Positions 10,178 to 22,065 of a stretch of 64,000 nt of DNA are shown here, piece after piece. This stretch comes from Megalopta genalis. Taxonomy: Eukaryota > Arthropoda > Insecta > Hymenoptera > Halictidae. The position numbers and the translations under genes are program-made. The stretch is from assembly GCF_051020955.1 (NCBI RefSeq), contig NC_135020.1:3285501-3349500 (forward strand). The letters run 5' to 3'. Below the pieces are notes generated by a model. It made no database searches. It saw nothing but the letters and a program-made list of their open reading frames with translations, and was not told the DNA's origin. How positions within the stretch are numbered: the stretch's first letter is position 1; the number at the start of each line of letters is the position of its first letter.

Positions 10178-11360
10178 TCTTGTTGTTCTTGTTGATCTTG
10201 TTGTTCTTGTTGTTCTTGTTGTTCTTGTTGTTCTTGTTGTTCTTGTTGTTCTTGTTGTTCTTGTTGTTCTTGTTGTTCTTGTTGTTCTTGTTGTTCTTGT
10301 TGTTCTTCTTGTTCTTGTTGGCCTTGTTCTTCTTGTTGTTCTATTTGTTTTTGCTGATCTTGTTGCTCTTGTTGTTCTTGTTGTTGTTCTTGTTGATCTT
10401 GTTGTTCTTGCTGTTCTTGTTGTTCTTGCTGTTCTTGTTGTTCTCGTTGTTCTCGTTGTTCTCGTTGTTCTCGTTGTTCTCGTTGTTCTCGTTGTTCTCG
10501 TTGTTCTTGTTGTTCTTGTTGTTCTTGTTGTTCTTGTTGCTCTTGTTGCTCTTGTTGCTCTTGTTGATCTTGTTGCTCTTGTTGCACTTGTTGCTCTTGT
10601 TGCTCTTGTTGCTCTTTTTGCTCTTGTTGGGCTTGTTGTTCTTGTTTTTCTTGTTGTTCTTGTTGTTCTTGTTGTTCTTGTTGTTCTTGTTGTTCTTGTT
10701 GTTCTTGTTGTTCTTGTTGTTCTTGTTGTTCTTGTTGTTCTTGTTGTTCTTGTTGTCCTTGTTTTTGTTGTTCTTGTTGTTGTTGTTGTTCTTGCTGTTC
10801 TTGTTCTTGTTTTTCTTGCTGTTCATGCTGTTCTTGCTGTTCATGTTGTTATTGTTGTTGTTGTTGTTGTCCTTGTTGTTCTTGTTGTTCTTGTTGTTCT
10901 TGTTGTTCTTGTTGTTCTTGTTGTTCTTGTTGTTCTTGTTGTTCTTGTTGTTCTTGTTGTTCTTGTTGTTCTTGTTGTTCTTGTTATTCTTGCTGTTCTT
11001 GTTCTTGTTGTTTTGGTTGCTCTTGTTGTTGTTGTTCTACTTGTTCTTGTTGTTGTTGTTGTTCTTGTTGTTCTTGTTGTTCTTGTTCTTCTTGTTGGGC
11101 TTGTTGTTCTTGTTGTTCTTGTTGTTCTTGCTGTTGTTCTTGTTGTTGTTGTTGATCTTGTTGTTGTTGTTGTTGCACTTGCTGTTCTTGTTGTTCTTGT
11201 TGTTGTTCTTGTTGTTGTTGTGCTTGTTGTTCTTGTTGTTCTTGTTGTTCTTGTTGTTCTTGCTGTTCTTGTTGTTCTTGCTGTTCTTGTTGTTCTTATT
11301 GTTCTTGTTGCTCTTGTTGTTCTTGTTGTTCTTATTGTTCCTGTTCTCGTTGTTGTTCTT

Positions 11361-11391
<31 letters not shown>

Positions 11392-11762
11392 TTCTTGTTG
11401 TTCTTGTTGTTCTTGTTGTTCTTGTTGTTCTTGTTGTTCTTGTTGTTCTTGTTGTTCTTGTTGTTCTTGTTGTTCTTGTTGTTCTTGTTGTTCTTGTTGT
11501 TCTTGTTGTTCTTGTTGTTCTTGTTGTTCTTGTTGTTCTTGTTGTTCTTGTTGTTCTTGTGGTTGTTGTTGTTGTTGTCCTTGTTGTTCTTGTTGTTCTT
11601 GTTATTCTTGTTGTTCTTGTTGTTCTTGTTGTTCTTGTTGTTGTTGTTCTAGTTGTTCTTGTTGTTGTTGTTGTTGTTCTTGTTGTCCTTGTTGTTGTTG
11701 TAGTTCTTGTTGTTCTTGTTGTTCTTGTTGTTCTTGTTGTTTTTGTTGATCTTGTTGTTCTT

Positions 11763-11793
<31 letters not shown>

Positions 11794-12144
11794 TTCTTGT
11801 TGTTGTTCTGGTTGTTGTTGTTGTTCTTGTTGTTGTTGTTGTTCTTGCTGTTCTTGTTGTAGTTGTTGTTCTTGTCCTTGTTGTTCTTGTGGTTCTTGTT
11901 GTTCTTGTTGTTCTTATTGTTCTTGTTGTTCTTGTTGTTCTTGCTGGTCATGTTGATCTTGTTGTTCTTGTTGTTCCTGTTGTTCTTGTTGTTCTAGTTG
12001 TTCTTGTTGTTCTTGTTGTTCCGGTTGTTCTTGTTGTTCTTGTTGTTCTTGTTGTTCTTGTTGTTCTTGTTGTTCTTGTTGTTCTTGTTGTTCTTGTTGT
12101 TCTTGTTGTTCTTGTTGTTCTTGTTGTTCTTGTTGTTCTTGTTG

Positions 12145-12362
12145 TTCTCGTTGTTCTCGTTGTTCTCGTTGTTGTTCTTGTTGTTCTCGTTGTTCTCGTC
12201 GTTCTCGTTGTTCTCGTTGTTCTCGTTGTTCCCGTTGTTCTCGTTGTTCTCGTTGTTCTCGTTGTTCTCGTTGTTCTCGTTGTTCTCGTTGTTCTCGTTG
12301 TTCTCGTTGTTATCGTTGTTCTCGTTGTTCTCGTTGTTCTCGTTGTTCTCGTTGTTCTCGTT
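12145..12362. repeat. E array between M and N
   Basis: TTGTTCTCG monomers with CGTCGTTC, CCCG and a rare TTATCG (12310-12312) variant. The same variant set recurs at 27326-27702. Confidence 0.9.
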
Positions 12363-12488
12363 GTTCTTGTTGTTCTTGTTGTTCTTGTTGTTCTTGTTGT
12401 TCTTGTTGTTCTTGTTGTTCTTGTTGTTCTTGTTGTTCTTGTTGTTTTTGTTGTTCATGTTGTTCTTGTTGTTGTTCTTGTTGTTGTT

Positions 12489-12620
12489 CTAGTGGTCCTT
12501 GTTGTTGTTGTTCTGGTTGTTCTTGTTGTTCTTGTTGTTCCGGTTGTTCTTGTTGTTCTTGTTCTTGTTGTTCTTGTTGTTCTTGCTGTTCATGTTGTCT
12601 TGTTGTACTTGTTGTTCTAG
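12489..12620. repeat. N block 3 (132 bp)
   Basis: Same length and landmarks. The one-base loss is at about 12598-12599. It closes HOR copy 3. Confidence 0.92.
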
Positions 12621-12785
12621 TTGTTCTTGTTGTTCTTGTTGTTCTTGCTGTTCTTGTTCTTGTTGTTCTTGTTGTTCTTGTTCTTGTTGTTCTTGTTCTT
12701 GTTGTTCTTGTTGTTCCGGTTGTTCTTGTTGTTCTTGTTGTTCTAGATGTTCTTGTTGCTCTTGTTGTTCTTCTTGTTCTTCTTG

Positions 12786-12802
12786 TTGCTCTTGTTGCTC
12801 TT

Positions 12803-12833
<31 letters not shown>

Positions 12834-13256
12834 TTGTTCTTGTTGTTCTTGTTTTTGTTGTTCTTGTTGTTGTTGTTCTTGTCGTTGTGGTTCTTGTTGT
12901 TCCTGTTGTTGTTGTTGTTCTTGTTGTTCTTGTTGTTGTTGTTCATGTGGTTCTTGTTGTTGTTGCTCTTGCAGTTCTTGTTCTTGTTGTCCTTGTTGTT
13001 CTTTCTGTTCTTGTTGTTGTTGTTGTTGTTGTTGTCCTTGCCGTTGTTGTTGTTCTTGCTGCTCTTGTTGCTCTTGTTGATCTTGTTGTTCTTGTTGTTC
13101 TTGTCGTTCTTGTTGCTCTTGTTGCTTTTGTTGCTCTTGTTGCTGTTGTTGTTGTTGTTGCTCTTGTTGCTGTTGTTGTTGTTGTTGCTGTTGATCTTGC
13201 TGTTCTTGTTCTTGTTGTTCTTGTTGTTCTTGTTGTTCTTGCTGGTCATGTTGATC
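12786..13256. repeat. C module copy 3 (left end replaced by A)
   Basis: The opening GATC segment is missing and the A block runs directly into the GCTC part. The rest, including TTCTTTCTG at about 12999 and CTGGTCATG, is intact. Near 13187 it has GTTGCTGTTGATC, where other copies have only TTG repeats. Confidence 0.85.

Positions 13257-13292
<36 letters not shown>
13257..13292. repeat. (TTG)12 tract after C
   Basis: Twelve triplets in the same position. Confidence 0.9.
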
Positions 13293-13293
<1 letters not shown>

Positions 13294-13436
13294 CCTTGTT
13301 GTTCTTGTTGTTCTTGTTGTTCTTGTTGTTCTGGTAGTTCTTGTTGCTCTTGTTGTTCCTGTTGTTCTTGTTGTTCTAGTTGTTCTTGTTGTTCTTGTTG
13401 TTCCGGTTGTTCTTGTTGTTCTTGTTGTTCTTGTTG

Positions 13437-14010
13437 TTCTCGTTGTTCTTGTTGTTCTCGTTGTTCTCGTTGTTCTCGTTGTTCTCGTTGTTGTTCTTGT
13501 TGTTCTCGTTGTTCTCGTTGTTCTCGTTGTTCTCGTTGCTCTCGTTGTTCTCGTTGTTCTCGTTGCTCTCGTTGTTCTCGTTGTTCTCGTTGTTCTCGTT
13601 GTTCTCGTTGTTCTCGTTGTTCTCGTTGTTCTCGTTGTTCTCGTTGTTCTTGTTGCTCTTGTTGCTCTTGTTGTTCTTGTTGTTCTTGTTGTTCTTGTTG
13701 TTCTTGTTGTTCTTGTTGTTCTTGTTGTTCTTGTTGTTCTTGTTGTTCTTGATGTTCTTGATGTTCTCGTTGTTCTCGTTGTTGTTCTCGTTGTTCTCGT
13801 TGTTGTTCTCGTTGTTCTCGTTGTTCTCGTTGTTCTCGTTGTTCTCGTTGTTCTCGTTGTTCTCGTTGTTCTCGTTGTTCTCGTTGTTCTCGTTGTTCTC
13901 GTTGTTCTCGTTGTTCTCGTTGTTCTCGTTGTCCTCGTTGTTCTCGTTGTTCTCGTTGTTCTCGTTGTTCTCGTTGCTCTCGTTGTTCTCGTTGTTCTCG
14001 TTGTTCTCGT
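13437..14010. repeat. E arrays around F in HOR copy 4
   Basis: Two E runs, 13437-13647 and 13761-14010, separated by plain 9-mers and F. A TCCTCG variant lies at about 13933. Confidence 0.88.
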
Positions 14011-14398
14011 TGTTCTTGTTGTTCTTGTTGTACTCGTTGTTCTCGTTGTTCTCGTTGTTCTCGTTGTTCTTGTTGTTCTTGTTGTTCTTGTTGTTCTTGT
14101 TGATCTTGTTGCTCTTGTTGTTCTTGTTGTTCTTGTTGTTTTTGTTGATCTTGTTGCTCTTGTTGTTCTTGTTGTTGTTCTTGTTGATCTTGTTGTTCTT
14201 GCTGTTCTTGTTGTTCTCGTTGTTCTCGTTGTTCTTGTTGTTCTTGTTGTTCTTGTTGTTCTCGTTGTTCTCGTTGTTCTCGTTGTTCTCGTTGTTCTCG
14301 TTGTTCTCGTTGTTCTCGTTGTTCTCGTTGTTCTTGTTGTTCTTGTTGTTCTTGTTGTTCTTGTTGCTCTTGTTGCTCTTGTTGCTCTTGTTGATCTT

Positions 14399-14447
<49 letters not shown>

Positions 14448-14458
14448 CTCTTGTTGCT

Positions 14459-14600
14459 CTCGTCGTTGTTGTTCCCGTTGTTCTTGTTCTTGTTGTTCTT
14501 GTTGTTGTTGTTCCCGTTGTTCTTGTTCTTGTTGTTGTTGTTGTTCTTGTTGTCGTTGTTGTCGTTGTTGTTGTTGTTGTTATTGTTGTTCTTGTTGTTC
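14459..14600. repeat. Divergent GTC-rich segment in HOR copy 4
   Basis: TCGTCGTTG, two TTCCCGTTG and two TGTCGTTG strings in about 140 bp, ending in TTATTG. This combination occurs only here, although TGTCGTTG alone is seen at about 58727, 58858, 62565 and 62721. It may be a locally mutated or older piece of the array. Confidence 0.75.
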
Positions 14601-14620
14601 TTGTTGTTCTTGTTGTTTTT

Positions 14621-14651
<31 letters not shown>

Positions 14652-14839
14652 TTCTTGTTGTTTTTCCTGTTCATGTTGTTCTTGTTGTTCTTCTTGTTGT
14701 TGTTCTAGTTGTCCTTGTTGTTGTTGTTGCCCTTGTTGTTCTTGTTGTTGTTGTCCTTGTTGCTCTTGTTGTTCTTGTTGTTCTTGTTGTTCTTGTTGTT
14801 CTTGTTGTTCTTGTTGTTCTTGTTGTTCTTGTTGTTCTT

Positions 14840-14870
<31 letters not shown>

Positions 14871-15547
14871 TTCTTGTTGTTCTTGTTGTTTTTGTTGTTC
14901 TTGTTGTTCTTGTTGTTCTTGTTGTTCTTGTTGTTGTTGTTGTTCTTGTTGTTTTTGTTGTTCTTGTTGTTGTTGTTCTTGTTGTTTTTGTTGTTCTTGT
15001 TGTTGTTCTTGTTGTTCTTGTTGCTCTTGTCGTTCTTGTTGTTCTTGTTGTTCTTGTTGTTCTTGTTGTTGTTGTTGTTATTGTTGTTCTTGTTGTCCTT
15101 GTTGTTCTTGTTGTTCTTGTTGTTCTTGTTGTTCTTGTTGTTCTTGTTGTTCTTGTTGTTGTTATTGTTGTTGTTGTCCTTGTTGTTCTTGTTGTTCTTG
15201 TTGTTCTTGTTGTTCTTGTTGTTCTTGTTGTTCTTGTTGTTCTTGTTGTTCTTGTTGTTCTTGTTGTTCTTGTTGTTCTTGTTGTTCTTGTTGTTCTTGT
15301 TGTTCTTGTTGTTCTTGTTGTTCTTGTTGTTCTTGTTGTTCTTGTTGTTTTTGCTGTTCATGTTGTTCTTGTTGTTCATGTTGTTCTTGTTGTTGTTCTT
15401 GTTGTTGTCCTTGTTGTCCTTGTTGTTCTTGTTGTTGTCCTTGTTGTTCTTGTTGTTGTTGCCCTTGTTGTTCTTGTTGTTCTTGTTGTTCTTGTTGATC
15501 TTGTTGTTCTTGTTGATCTTGTTGTTCTTGTTGTTCTTGTTGTTCTT

Positions 15548-15578
<31 letters not shown>

Positions 15579-15802
15579 TTCTTGTTGTTCTTGTTGTTCT
15601 TGTTGTTCTTGTTGTTCTTGTTGTTCTTGTTGTTCTTGTTGTTCTTGTTGTTCTTGTTGTTCTTGTTGTTTTTGTTGTTCTTGTTGTTGTTGTTGTTGTT
15701 GTTGTTGTTCTTGTTGTTGTTCTTGTTGTTCTTGTTCTTGTTGTTCTTGTTGTTCTGGTTGTTCTTGTTGTTCTTGTTGTTCTTGTTGTTCTTGTTGTTC
15801 TT

Positions 15803-15833
<31 letters not shown>

Positions 15834-16264
15834 TTCTTCTTGTTCTTCTTGTTCTTGTTGTTCTTGTTGTTGTTATTGTTGTTGTTGTCCTTGTTGTTCT
15901 TGTTGTTCTTGTTGTTCTTGTTGTTCTTGTTGTTCTTGTTGTTCTTGTTGTTCTTGTTGTTCTTGTTGTTCTTGTTGTTCTTGTTGTTCTTGTTGTTCTT
16001 GTTGTTCTTGTTGTTCTTGTTGTTCTTGTTGTTCTTGTTGTTCTTGTTGTTCTTGTTGTTCTTGTTGTTTTTGCTGTTCATGTTGTTCTTGTTGTTCTTC
16101 TTGTTGTTGTTCTAGTTGTCCTTGTTGTTGTTGTTGTTGTCCTTGTTGTTCTTGTTGTTGTTGTCCTTGTTGTTCTTGTTGTTGTTGTCCTTGTTGTTCT
16201 TGTTGTTCTTGTTGTTCTTGTTGTTCTTGTTGTTCTTGTTGATCTTGTTGTTCTTGTTGTTCTT

Positions 16265-16295
<31 letters not shown>

Positions 16296-16930
16296 TTCTT
16301 GTTGTTCTTGTTGTTCTTGTTGTTCTTGTTGTTCTTGTTGTTCTTGTTGTTCTTGTTGATCTTGTTGTTCTTGTTGTTCTTGTTGTTCTTGTTGTTCTTG
16401 TTGTTCTTGTTGTTCTTGTTGATCTTGTTGTTCTTGTTGTTCTTGTTGTTCTTGTTGTTCTTGTTGTCCTTGTTGTTGTTGTTGATGTTGTCCTTGTTGT
16501 TCTTGTTGTTGTTGTTGTTCTTGTTGTTCTTGTTCTTGTTGTTCTTGTTGTTCCGGTTGTTCTTGTTGTTCTTGTTGTTCTAGATGTTCTTGTTGCTCTT
16601 GTTGTTCTTCTTGCTCTTCTTGTTCTTCTTGTTCTTCTTGTTCTTGTTGTTCTTGTTGTTGTTATTGTTGTTGTTGTCCTTGTTGTTCTTGTTGTTCTTG
16701 TTGTTCTTGTTGTTCTTGTTGTTCTTGTTGTTCTTGTTGTTCTTGTTGTTCTTGTTGTTCTTGTTGTTCTTGTTGTTCTTGTTGTTCTTGTTGTTCTTGT
16801 TGTTCTTGTTGTTCTTGTTGTTTTTGCTGTTCATGTTGTTCTTGTTGTTCTTCTTGTTGTTGTTCTAGTTGTCCTTGTTGTTCTTGTTGTTGTTGTCCTT
16901 GTTGTTCTTGTTGTTCTTGTTGTTCTTGTT

Positions 16931-16963
16931 GATCTTGTTGTTCTTGTTGCTCTTGTTGCTCTT

Positions 16964-16994
<31 letters not shown>

Positions 16995-17399
16995 TTGTTC
17001 TTGTTGTTCTTGTTTTTGTTGTTCTTGTCGTTGTGGTTCTTGTTGTTCCTGTTGTTGTTGTTGTTCTTGTTGTTCTTGTTGTTGTTGTTCATGTGGTTCT
17101 TGTTGTTGTTGCTCTTGCAGTTCTTGTTCTTGTTGTCCTTGTTGTTCTTTCTGTTCTTGTTGTTGTTGTTGTTGTTGTTGTCCTTGCCGTTGTTGTTGTT
17201 CTTGCTGCTCTTGTTGCTCTTGTTGATCTTGTTGTTCTTGTTGTTCTTGTCGTTCTTGTTGCTCTTGTTGCTTTTGTTGCTCTTGTTGCTGTTGTTGTTG
17301 TTGTTGCTCTTGTTGCTGTTGTTGTTGTTGTTGTTGATCTTGCTGTTCTTGTTCTTGTTGTTCTTGTTGTTCTTGTTGTTCTTGCTGGTCATGTTGATC
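16931..17399. repeat. C module copy 4
   Basis: 469 bp. A 12-bp TTG/TTC segment found in other copies is missing between TTGTTTTTG and TTGTCGTTG (about 17010-17030). TTCTTTCTG is at about 17146. Confidence 0.86.

Positions 17400-17444
<45 letters not shown>
17400..17444. repeat. (TTG)15 tract after C
   Basis: Fifteen triplets in the same position. Confidence 0.9.
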
Positions 17445-17445
<1 letters not shown>

Positions 17446-17625
17446 CCTTGTTGTTCTTGTTGTTCTTGTTGTTCTTGTTGTTCTGGTAGTTCTTGTTGCT
17501 CTTGTTGTTCCTGTTGTTCTTGTTGTTCTAGTTGTTCTTGTTGTTCTTGTTGTTCCGGTTGTTCTTGTTGTTCTTGTTGTTCTTGTTGTTCTTGATGATC
17601 TTGTTGTTCTTGTTGTTCTTGTTGT

Positions 17626-17894
17626 TCTCGTTGTTCTTGTTGTTCTCGTTGTTCTCGTTGTTCTCGTTGTTCTCGTTGTTCTCGTTGTTCTCGTTGTTCT
17701 CGTTGTTCTCGTTGTTCTCGTTGTTCTCGTTGTTCTCGTTGTTCTCGTTGTTCTCGTTGCTCTCGTTGTTCTCATTGTTCTCGTTGCTCTCGTTGTTCTC
17801 GTTGTTCTCGTTGTTCTCGTTGTTCTCGTTGTTCTCGTTGTTCTCGTTGTTCTCGTTGTTCTCGTTGTTCTCGTTGTTCTCGTTGTTCTCGTTG
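17626..17894. repeat. E array (CpG-bearing)
   Basis: TTGTTCTCG monomers with a TCA at 17772-17774, ending at TAATTG (17904). Positional equivalent of 2578-2835. Confidence 0.9.
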
Positions 17895-17915
17895 TTCTTG
17901 TTGTAATTGTTGTTC

Positions 17916-17947
<32 letters not shown>

Positions 17948-19615
17948 CTTGCTGTTCTTGTTGTTCTTGTTGTTCTTGTTGTTCTTGTTGTTCTTGTTGT
18001 TCTTGTTGTTCTTGCTGTTCTTGTTGTTCTTGTTGTTCTTGTTGTTCTTGTTGTTCTTGTTGTTCTTGATGTTCTTGATGTTCTCGTTGTTCTCGTTGTT
18101 GTTCTCGTTGTTCTCGTTGTTCTCGTTGTTCTCGTTGTTCTCGTTGTTCTCGTTGTTCTCGTTGTTCTCGTTGTTCTCGTTGTTCTCGTTGTTCTCGTTG
18201 TTCTCGTTGTTCTCGTTGTTCTCGTTGTTCTCGTTGTTCTCGTTGTTCTTGTTGTTCTTGTTGTTCTTGTTGTTCTTGTTGTTCTTGTTGTTCTTGTTGT
18301 TCTTGTTGTTCTTGTTGTTCTTGTTGTTCTTGTTGTTCTTGTTGTTCTTGTTGTTCTTGTTGTTCTTGTTGTTCTTGTTGTTCTTCTTGTTCTTGTTGGC
18401 CTTGTTCTTCTTGTTGTTCTATTTGTTTTTGTTGATCTTGTTGCTCTTGTTGTTCTTGTTGTTGTTCTTGTTGATCTTGTTGTTCTTGCTGTTCTTGTTG
18501 TTCTTGCTGTTCTTGTTGTTCTTGTTGTTCTTGTTGTTCTTGTTGTTCTTGTTGTTCTTGTTGTTCTTGTTGTTCTTGTTGTTCTTGTTGTTCTTCTTGT
18601 TCTTGTTGGCCTTGTTCTTCTTGTTGTTCTATTTGTTTTTGTTGATCTTGTTGCTCTTGTTGTTCTTGTTGTTGTTCTTGTTGATCTTGTTGTTCTTGCT
18701 GTTCTTGTTGTTCTTGCTGTTCTTGTTGTTCTCGTTGTTCTCGTTGTTCTCGTTGTTCTCGTTGTTCTCGTTGTTCTCGTTGTTCTCGTTGTTCTCGTTG
18801 TTCTCGTTGTTCTCGTTGTTCTTGTTGTTCTTGTTGTTCTTGTTGTTCTTGTTGTTCTTGTTGCTCTTGTTGCTCTTGTTGCTCTTGTTGATCTTGTTGC
18901 TCTTGTTGCACTTGTTGCTCTTGTTGCTCTTGTTGCTCTTTTTGCTCTTGTTGGGCTTGTTGTTCTTGTTTTTCTTGTTGTTCTTGTTGTTCTTGTTGTT
19001 CTTGTTGTTCTTGTTGTTCTTGTTGTCCTTGTTTTTGTTGTTCTTGTTGTTGTTGTTGTTCTTGCTGTTCTTGTTCTTGTTTTTCTTGCTGTTCATGCTG
19101 TTCTTGCTGTTCATGTTGTTATTGTTGTTGTTGTTGTTGTCCTTGTTGTTCTTGTTGTTCTTGTTGTTCTTGTTGTTCTTGTTGTTCTTGTTGTTCTTGT
19201 TGTTCTTGTTGTTCTTGTTGTTCTTGTTGTTCTTGTTGCTCTTGTTATTCTTGCTGTTCTTGTTCTTGTTGTTCTTGTTGCTCTTGTTGTTGTTGTTCTA
19301 CTTGTTCTTGTTGTTGTTGTTGTTCTTGTTGTTCTTGTTGTTCTTGTTCTTCTTGTTGGGCTTGTTGTTCTTGTTGTTCTTGCTGTTGTTGTTCTTGTTG
19401 TTGTTGTTGATCTTGTTGTTGTTGTTGTTGCACTTGCTGTTCTTGTTGTTCTTGTTGTTGTTCTTGTTGTTGTTGTGCTTGTTGTTCTTGTTGTTCTTGT
19501 TGTTCTTGTTGTTCTTGCTGTTCTTGTTGTTCTTGCTGTTCTTGTTGTTCTTATTGTTCTTGTTGCTCTTGTTGTTCTTGTTGTTCTTGTTGTTCCTGTT
19601 CTCGTTGTTGTTCTT

Positions 19616-19646
<31 letters not shown>

Positions 19647-19927
19647 TTCTTGTTGTTCTTGTTGTTCTTGTGGTTGTTGTTGTTGTTGTCCTTGTTGTTC
19701 TTGTCGTTCTTGTTATTCTTGTTGTTCTTGTTGTTCTTGTTGTTCTTGTTGTTGTTGTTCTAGTTGTTCTTGTTGTTGTTGTTGTTGTTCTTGTTGTCCT
19801 TGTTGTTGTTGTAGTTCTTGTTGTTCTTGTTGTTCTTGTTGTTCTTGTTGTTCTTGTTGTTCTTGTTGTTCTTGTTGTTCTTGTTGTTCTTGTTGTTCTT
19901 GTTGTTTTTGTTGATCTTGTTGTTCTT

Positions 19928-19958
<31 letters not shown>

Positions 19959-20452
19959 TTCTTGTTGTTGTTCTTGTTGTTGTTGTTGTTCTTGTTGATG
20001 TTGTTGTTCTTGCTGTTCTTGTTGTAGTTGTTGTTCTTGTCCTTGTTGTTCTTGTGGTTCTTGTTGTTCTTGTTGTTCTTATTGTTCTTGTTGTTCTTGT
20101 TGTTCTTGCTGGTCATGTTGATCTTGTTGTTCTTGTTGTTCCTGTTGTTCTTGTTGTTCCGGTTGTTCTTGTTGTTCTTGTTGTTCTTGTTGTTCTTGTT
20201 GTTCTTGTTGTTCTTGTTGTTCTTGTTGTTCTTGTTGTTCTTGTTGTTCTTGTTGTTCTTGTTGTTCTTGTTGTTCTTGTTGTTCTTGTTGTTCTTGTTG
20301 TTCTTGTTGTTCTTGTTGTTCTTGTTGTTCTTGTTGTTCTTGTTGTTCTTGTTGTTCTTGTTGTTCTTGGTGTTCTTGTTGTTCTTGTTGTTCTTGTTGT
20401 TCTTGTTGTTTTTGTTGTTCATGTTGTTCTTGTTGTTGTTCTTGTTGTTGTT

Positions 20453-20584
20453 CTAGTGGTCCTTGTTGTTGTTGTTCTGGTTGTTCTTGTTGTTCTTGTT
20501 GTTCCGGTTGTTCTTGTTGTTCTTGTTCTTGTTGTTCTTGTTGTTCTTGCTGTTCATGTTGTCTTGTTGTACTTGTTGTTCTAG
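20453..20584. repeat. N block 4 (132 bp)
   Basis: Same length and landmarks. The one-base loss is at about 20562-20563. It closes HOR copy 4. Confidence 0.92.
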
Positions 20585-21087
20585 TTGTTCTTGTTGTTCT
20601 TGTTGTTCTTGCTGTTCTTGTTCTTGTTGTTCTTGTTGTTCTTGTTCTTGTTGTTCTTGTTGTTCCGGTTGTTCTTGTTGTTCTTGTTGTTCTAGATGTT
20701 CTTGTTGCTCTTGTTGTTCTTCTTGTTCTTCTTGTTCTTCTTGTTCTTCTTGTTCTTCTTGTTCTTCTTGTTCTTGTTGTTCTTGTTGTTGTTATTGTTG
20801 TTGTTGTCCTTGTTGTTCTTGTTGTTCTTGTTGTTCTTGTTGTTCTTGTTGTTCTTGTTGTTCTTGTTGTTCTTGTTGTTCTTATTGTTCTTGTTGCTCT
20901 TGTTGTTCTTGTTGTTCTTGTTGTTCTTGTTGTTCTTGTTGTTCTTGTTGTTCTTGTTGTTCTTGTTGTTTTTGCTGTTCATGTTGTTCTTGTTGTTCTT
21001 GTTGTTGTTGTTCTTGTCGTTGAGGTTCTTGTTGTTCCTGTTGTTGTTGTTGTCCTTGTTGTTCTTGTTGTTCTTGTTGTTCTTGTT

Positions 21088-21120
21088 GATCTTGTTGTTC
21101 TTGTTGCTCTTGTTGCTCTT

Positions 21121-21151
<31 letters not shown>

Positions 21152-21571
21152 TTGTTCTTGTTGTTCTTGTTTTTGTTGTTCTTGTTGTTGTTGTTCTTGT
21201 CGTTGTGGTTCTTGTTGTTCCTGTTGTTGTTGTTGTTCTTGTTGTTCTTGTTGTTGTTGTTCATGTGGTTCTTGTTGTTGTTGCTCTTGCAGTTCTTGTT
21301 CTTGTTGTCCTTGTTGTTCTTTCTGTTCTTGTTGTTGTTGTTGTTGTTGTTGTCCTTGCCGTTGTTGTTGTTCTTGCTGCTCTTGTTGCTCTTGTTGATC
21401 TTGTTGTTCTTGTTGTTCTTGTCGTTCTTGTTGCTCTTGTTGCTTTTGTTGCTCTTGTTGCTGTTGTAGTTGTTGTTGCTCTTGTTGCTGTTGTTGTTGT
21501 TGTTGTTGATCTTGCTGTTCTTGTTCTTGTTGTTCTTGTTGTTCTTGTTGTTCTTGCTGGTCATGTTGATC
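21088..21571. repeat. C module copy 5
   Basis: 484 bp with all landmarks (TTCTTTCTG about 21318). A private GTTGTAGTTG occurs at about 21465. It is preceded by a second, partial TTGTCGTTGAGG stretch (about 21010-21050), an echo of the C interior. Confidence 0.86.

Positions 21572-21628
<57 letters not shown>
21572..21628. repeat. (TTG)19 tract after C
   Basis: Nineteen triplets, the longest uninterrupted TTG run I found. The D module that normally follows is absent here and an E array begins at 21655. Confidence 0.9.
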
Positions 21629-21629
<1 letters not shown>

Positions 21630-22065
21630 CCTTGTTGTTCTTGTTGTTCTTGTTGTTCTCGTTGTTCTCGTTGTTCTCGTTGTTCTCGTTGTTGTTCTTG
21701 TTGTTCTCGTTGTTCTCGTTGTTCTCGTTGCTCCCGTTGTTCTCGTTGTTCTCGTTGCTCTCGTTGTTCTCGTTGTTCTCGTTGTTCTCGTTGTTCTCGT
21801 TGTTCTCGTTGTTCTCGTTGTTCTCGTTGTTCTCGTTGTTCTCGTTGTTCTCGTTGTTCTCGTTGTTCTCGTTGTTCTCGTTGTTCTCGTTGTTCTTGTT
21901 GTAATTGTTGTTCTTGTTGTTGTTGTTGTTGTTGTTGTTGTTCTTGCTGTTCTTGTTGTTCTTGTTGTTCTTGTTGTTCTTGTTGTTCTTGTTGTTCTTG
22001 CTGTTCTTGTTGTTCTTGTTGTTCTTGTTGTTCTTGTTGTTCTTGTTGTTCTTGATGTTCTTGAT

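Larger units (their letters stand above)
9472..12620. repeat. HOR copy 3 (lacks B-C-D)
   Basis: After the A block (9578-9687) the copy goes straight into a long E array (9757-9963) and F (9968), E (9980-10177), plain 9-mers, G (10304-10435), E (10441-10503), H (about 10540-10650), I (10754-10872), J (10980-11225), K (11290-11350), L (11560), M (11640-11955), E (12145-12362) and N (12489-12620). The B, C and D modules are missing. An E array stands between M and N, where copies 1 and 2 have plain 9-mers. N-to-N spacing is 3149 bp. Confidence 0.83.
12621..20584. repeat. HOR copy 4 (compound, about 8 kb)
   Basis: It starts with a short A joined directly to C (12786-13256), then D (13330), E (13437-13647), F (13749) and E (13761-14010). 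A divergent GTC-rich block follows (about 14459-14580), then plain and B/A-type sequence (14660-16875), a second C (16931-17399), (TTG)15, D, E (17626-17894), F (18069), E, G twice (18382 and 18593), E, H, I (19023-19142), J, K, L, M (19745-20125) and N (20453-20584). It is about twice a standard unit and looks like two units joined without an N block between them. Confidence 0.8.

Noticed and set aside
9583..11652. Plus-strand Leu-Leu-Phe and Cys-Cys-Ser open frames that resemble membrane or Cys-rich proteins
   Set aside because: They are translations of the same 9-mer in other frames, with starts from ATG variants in TTGATG and stops at CTAG or TAA. No domain, charged loop or signal structure is present.
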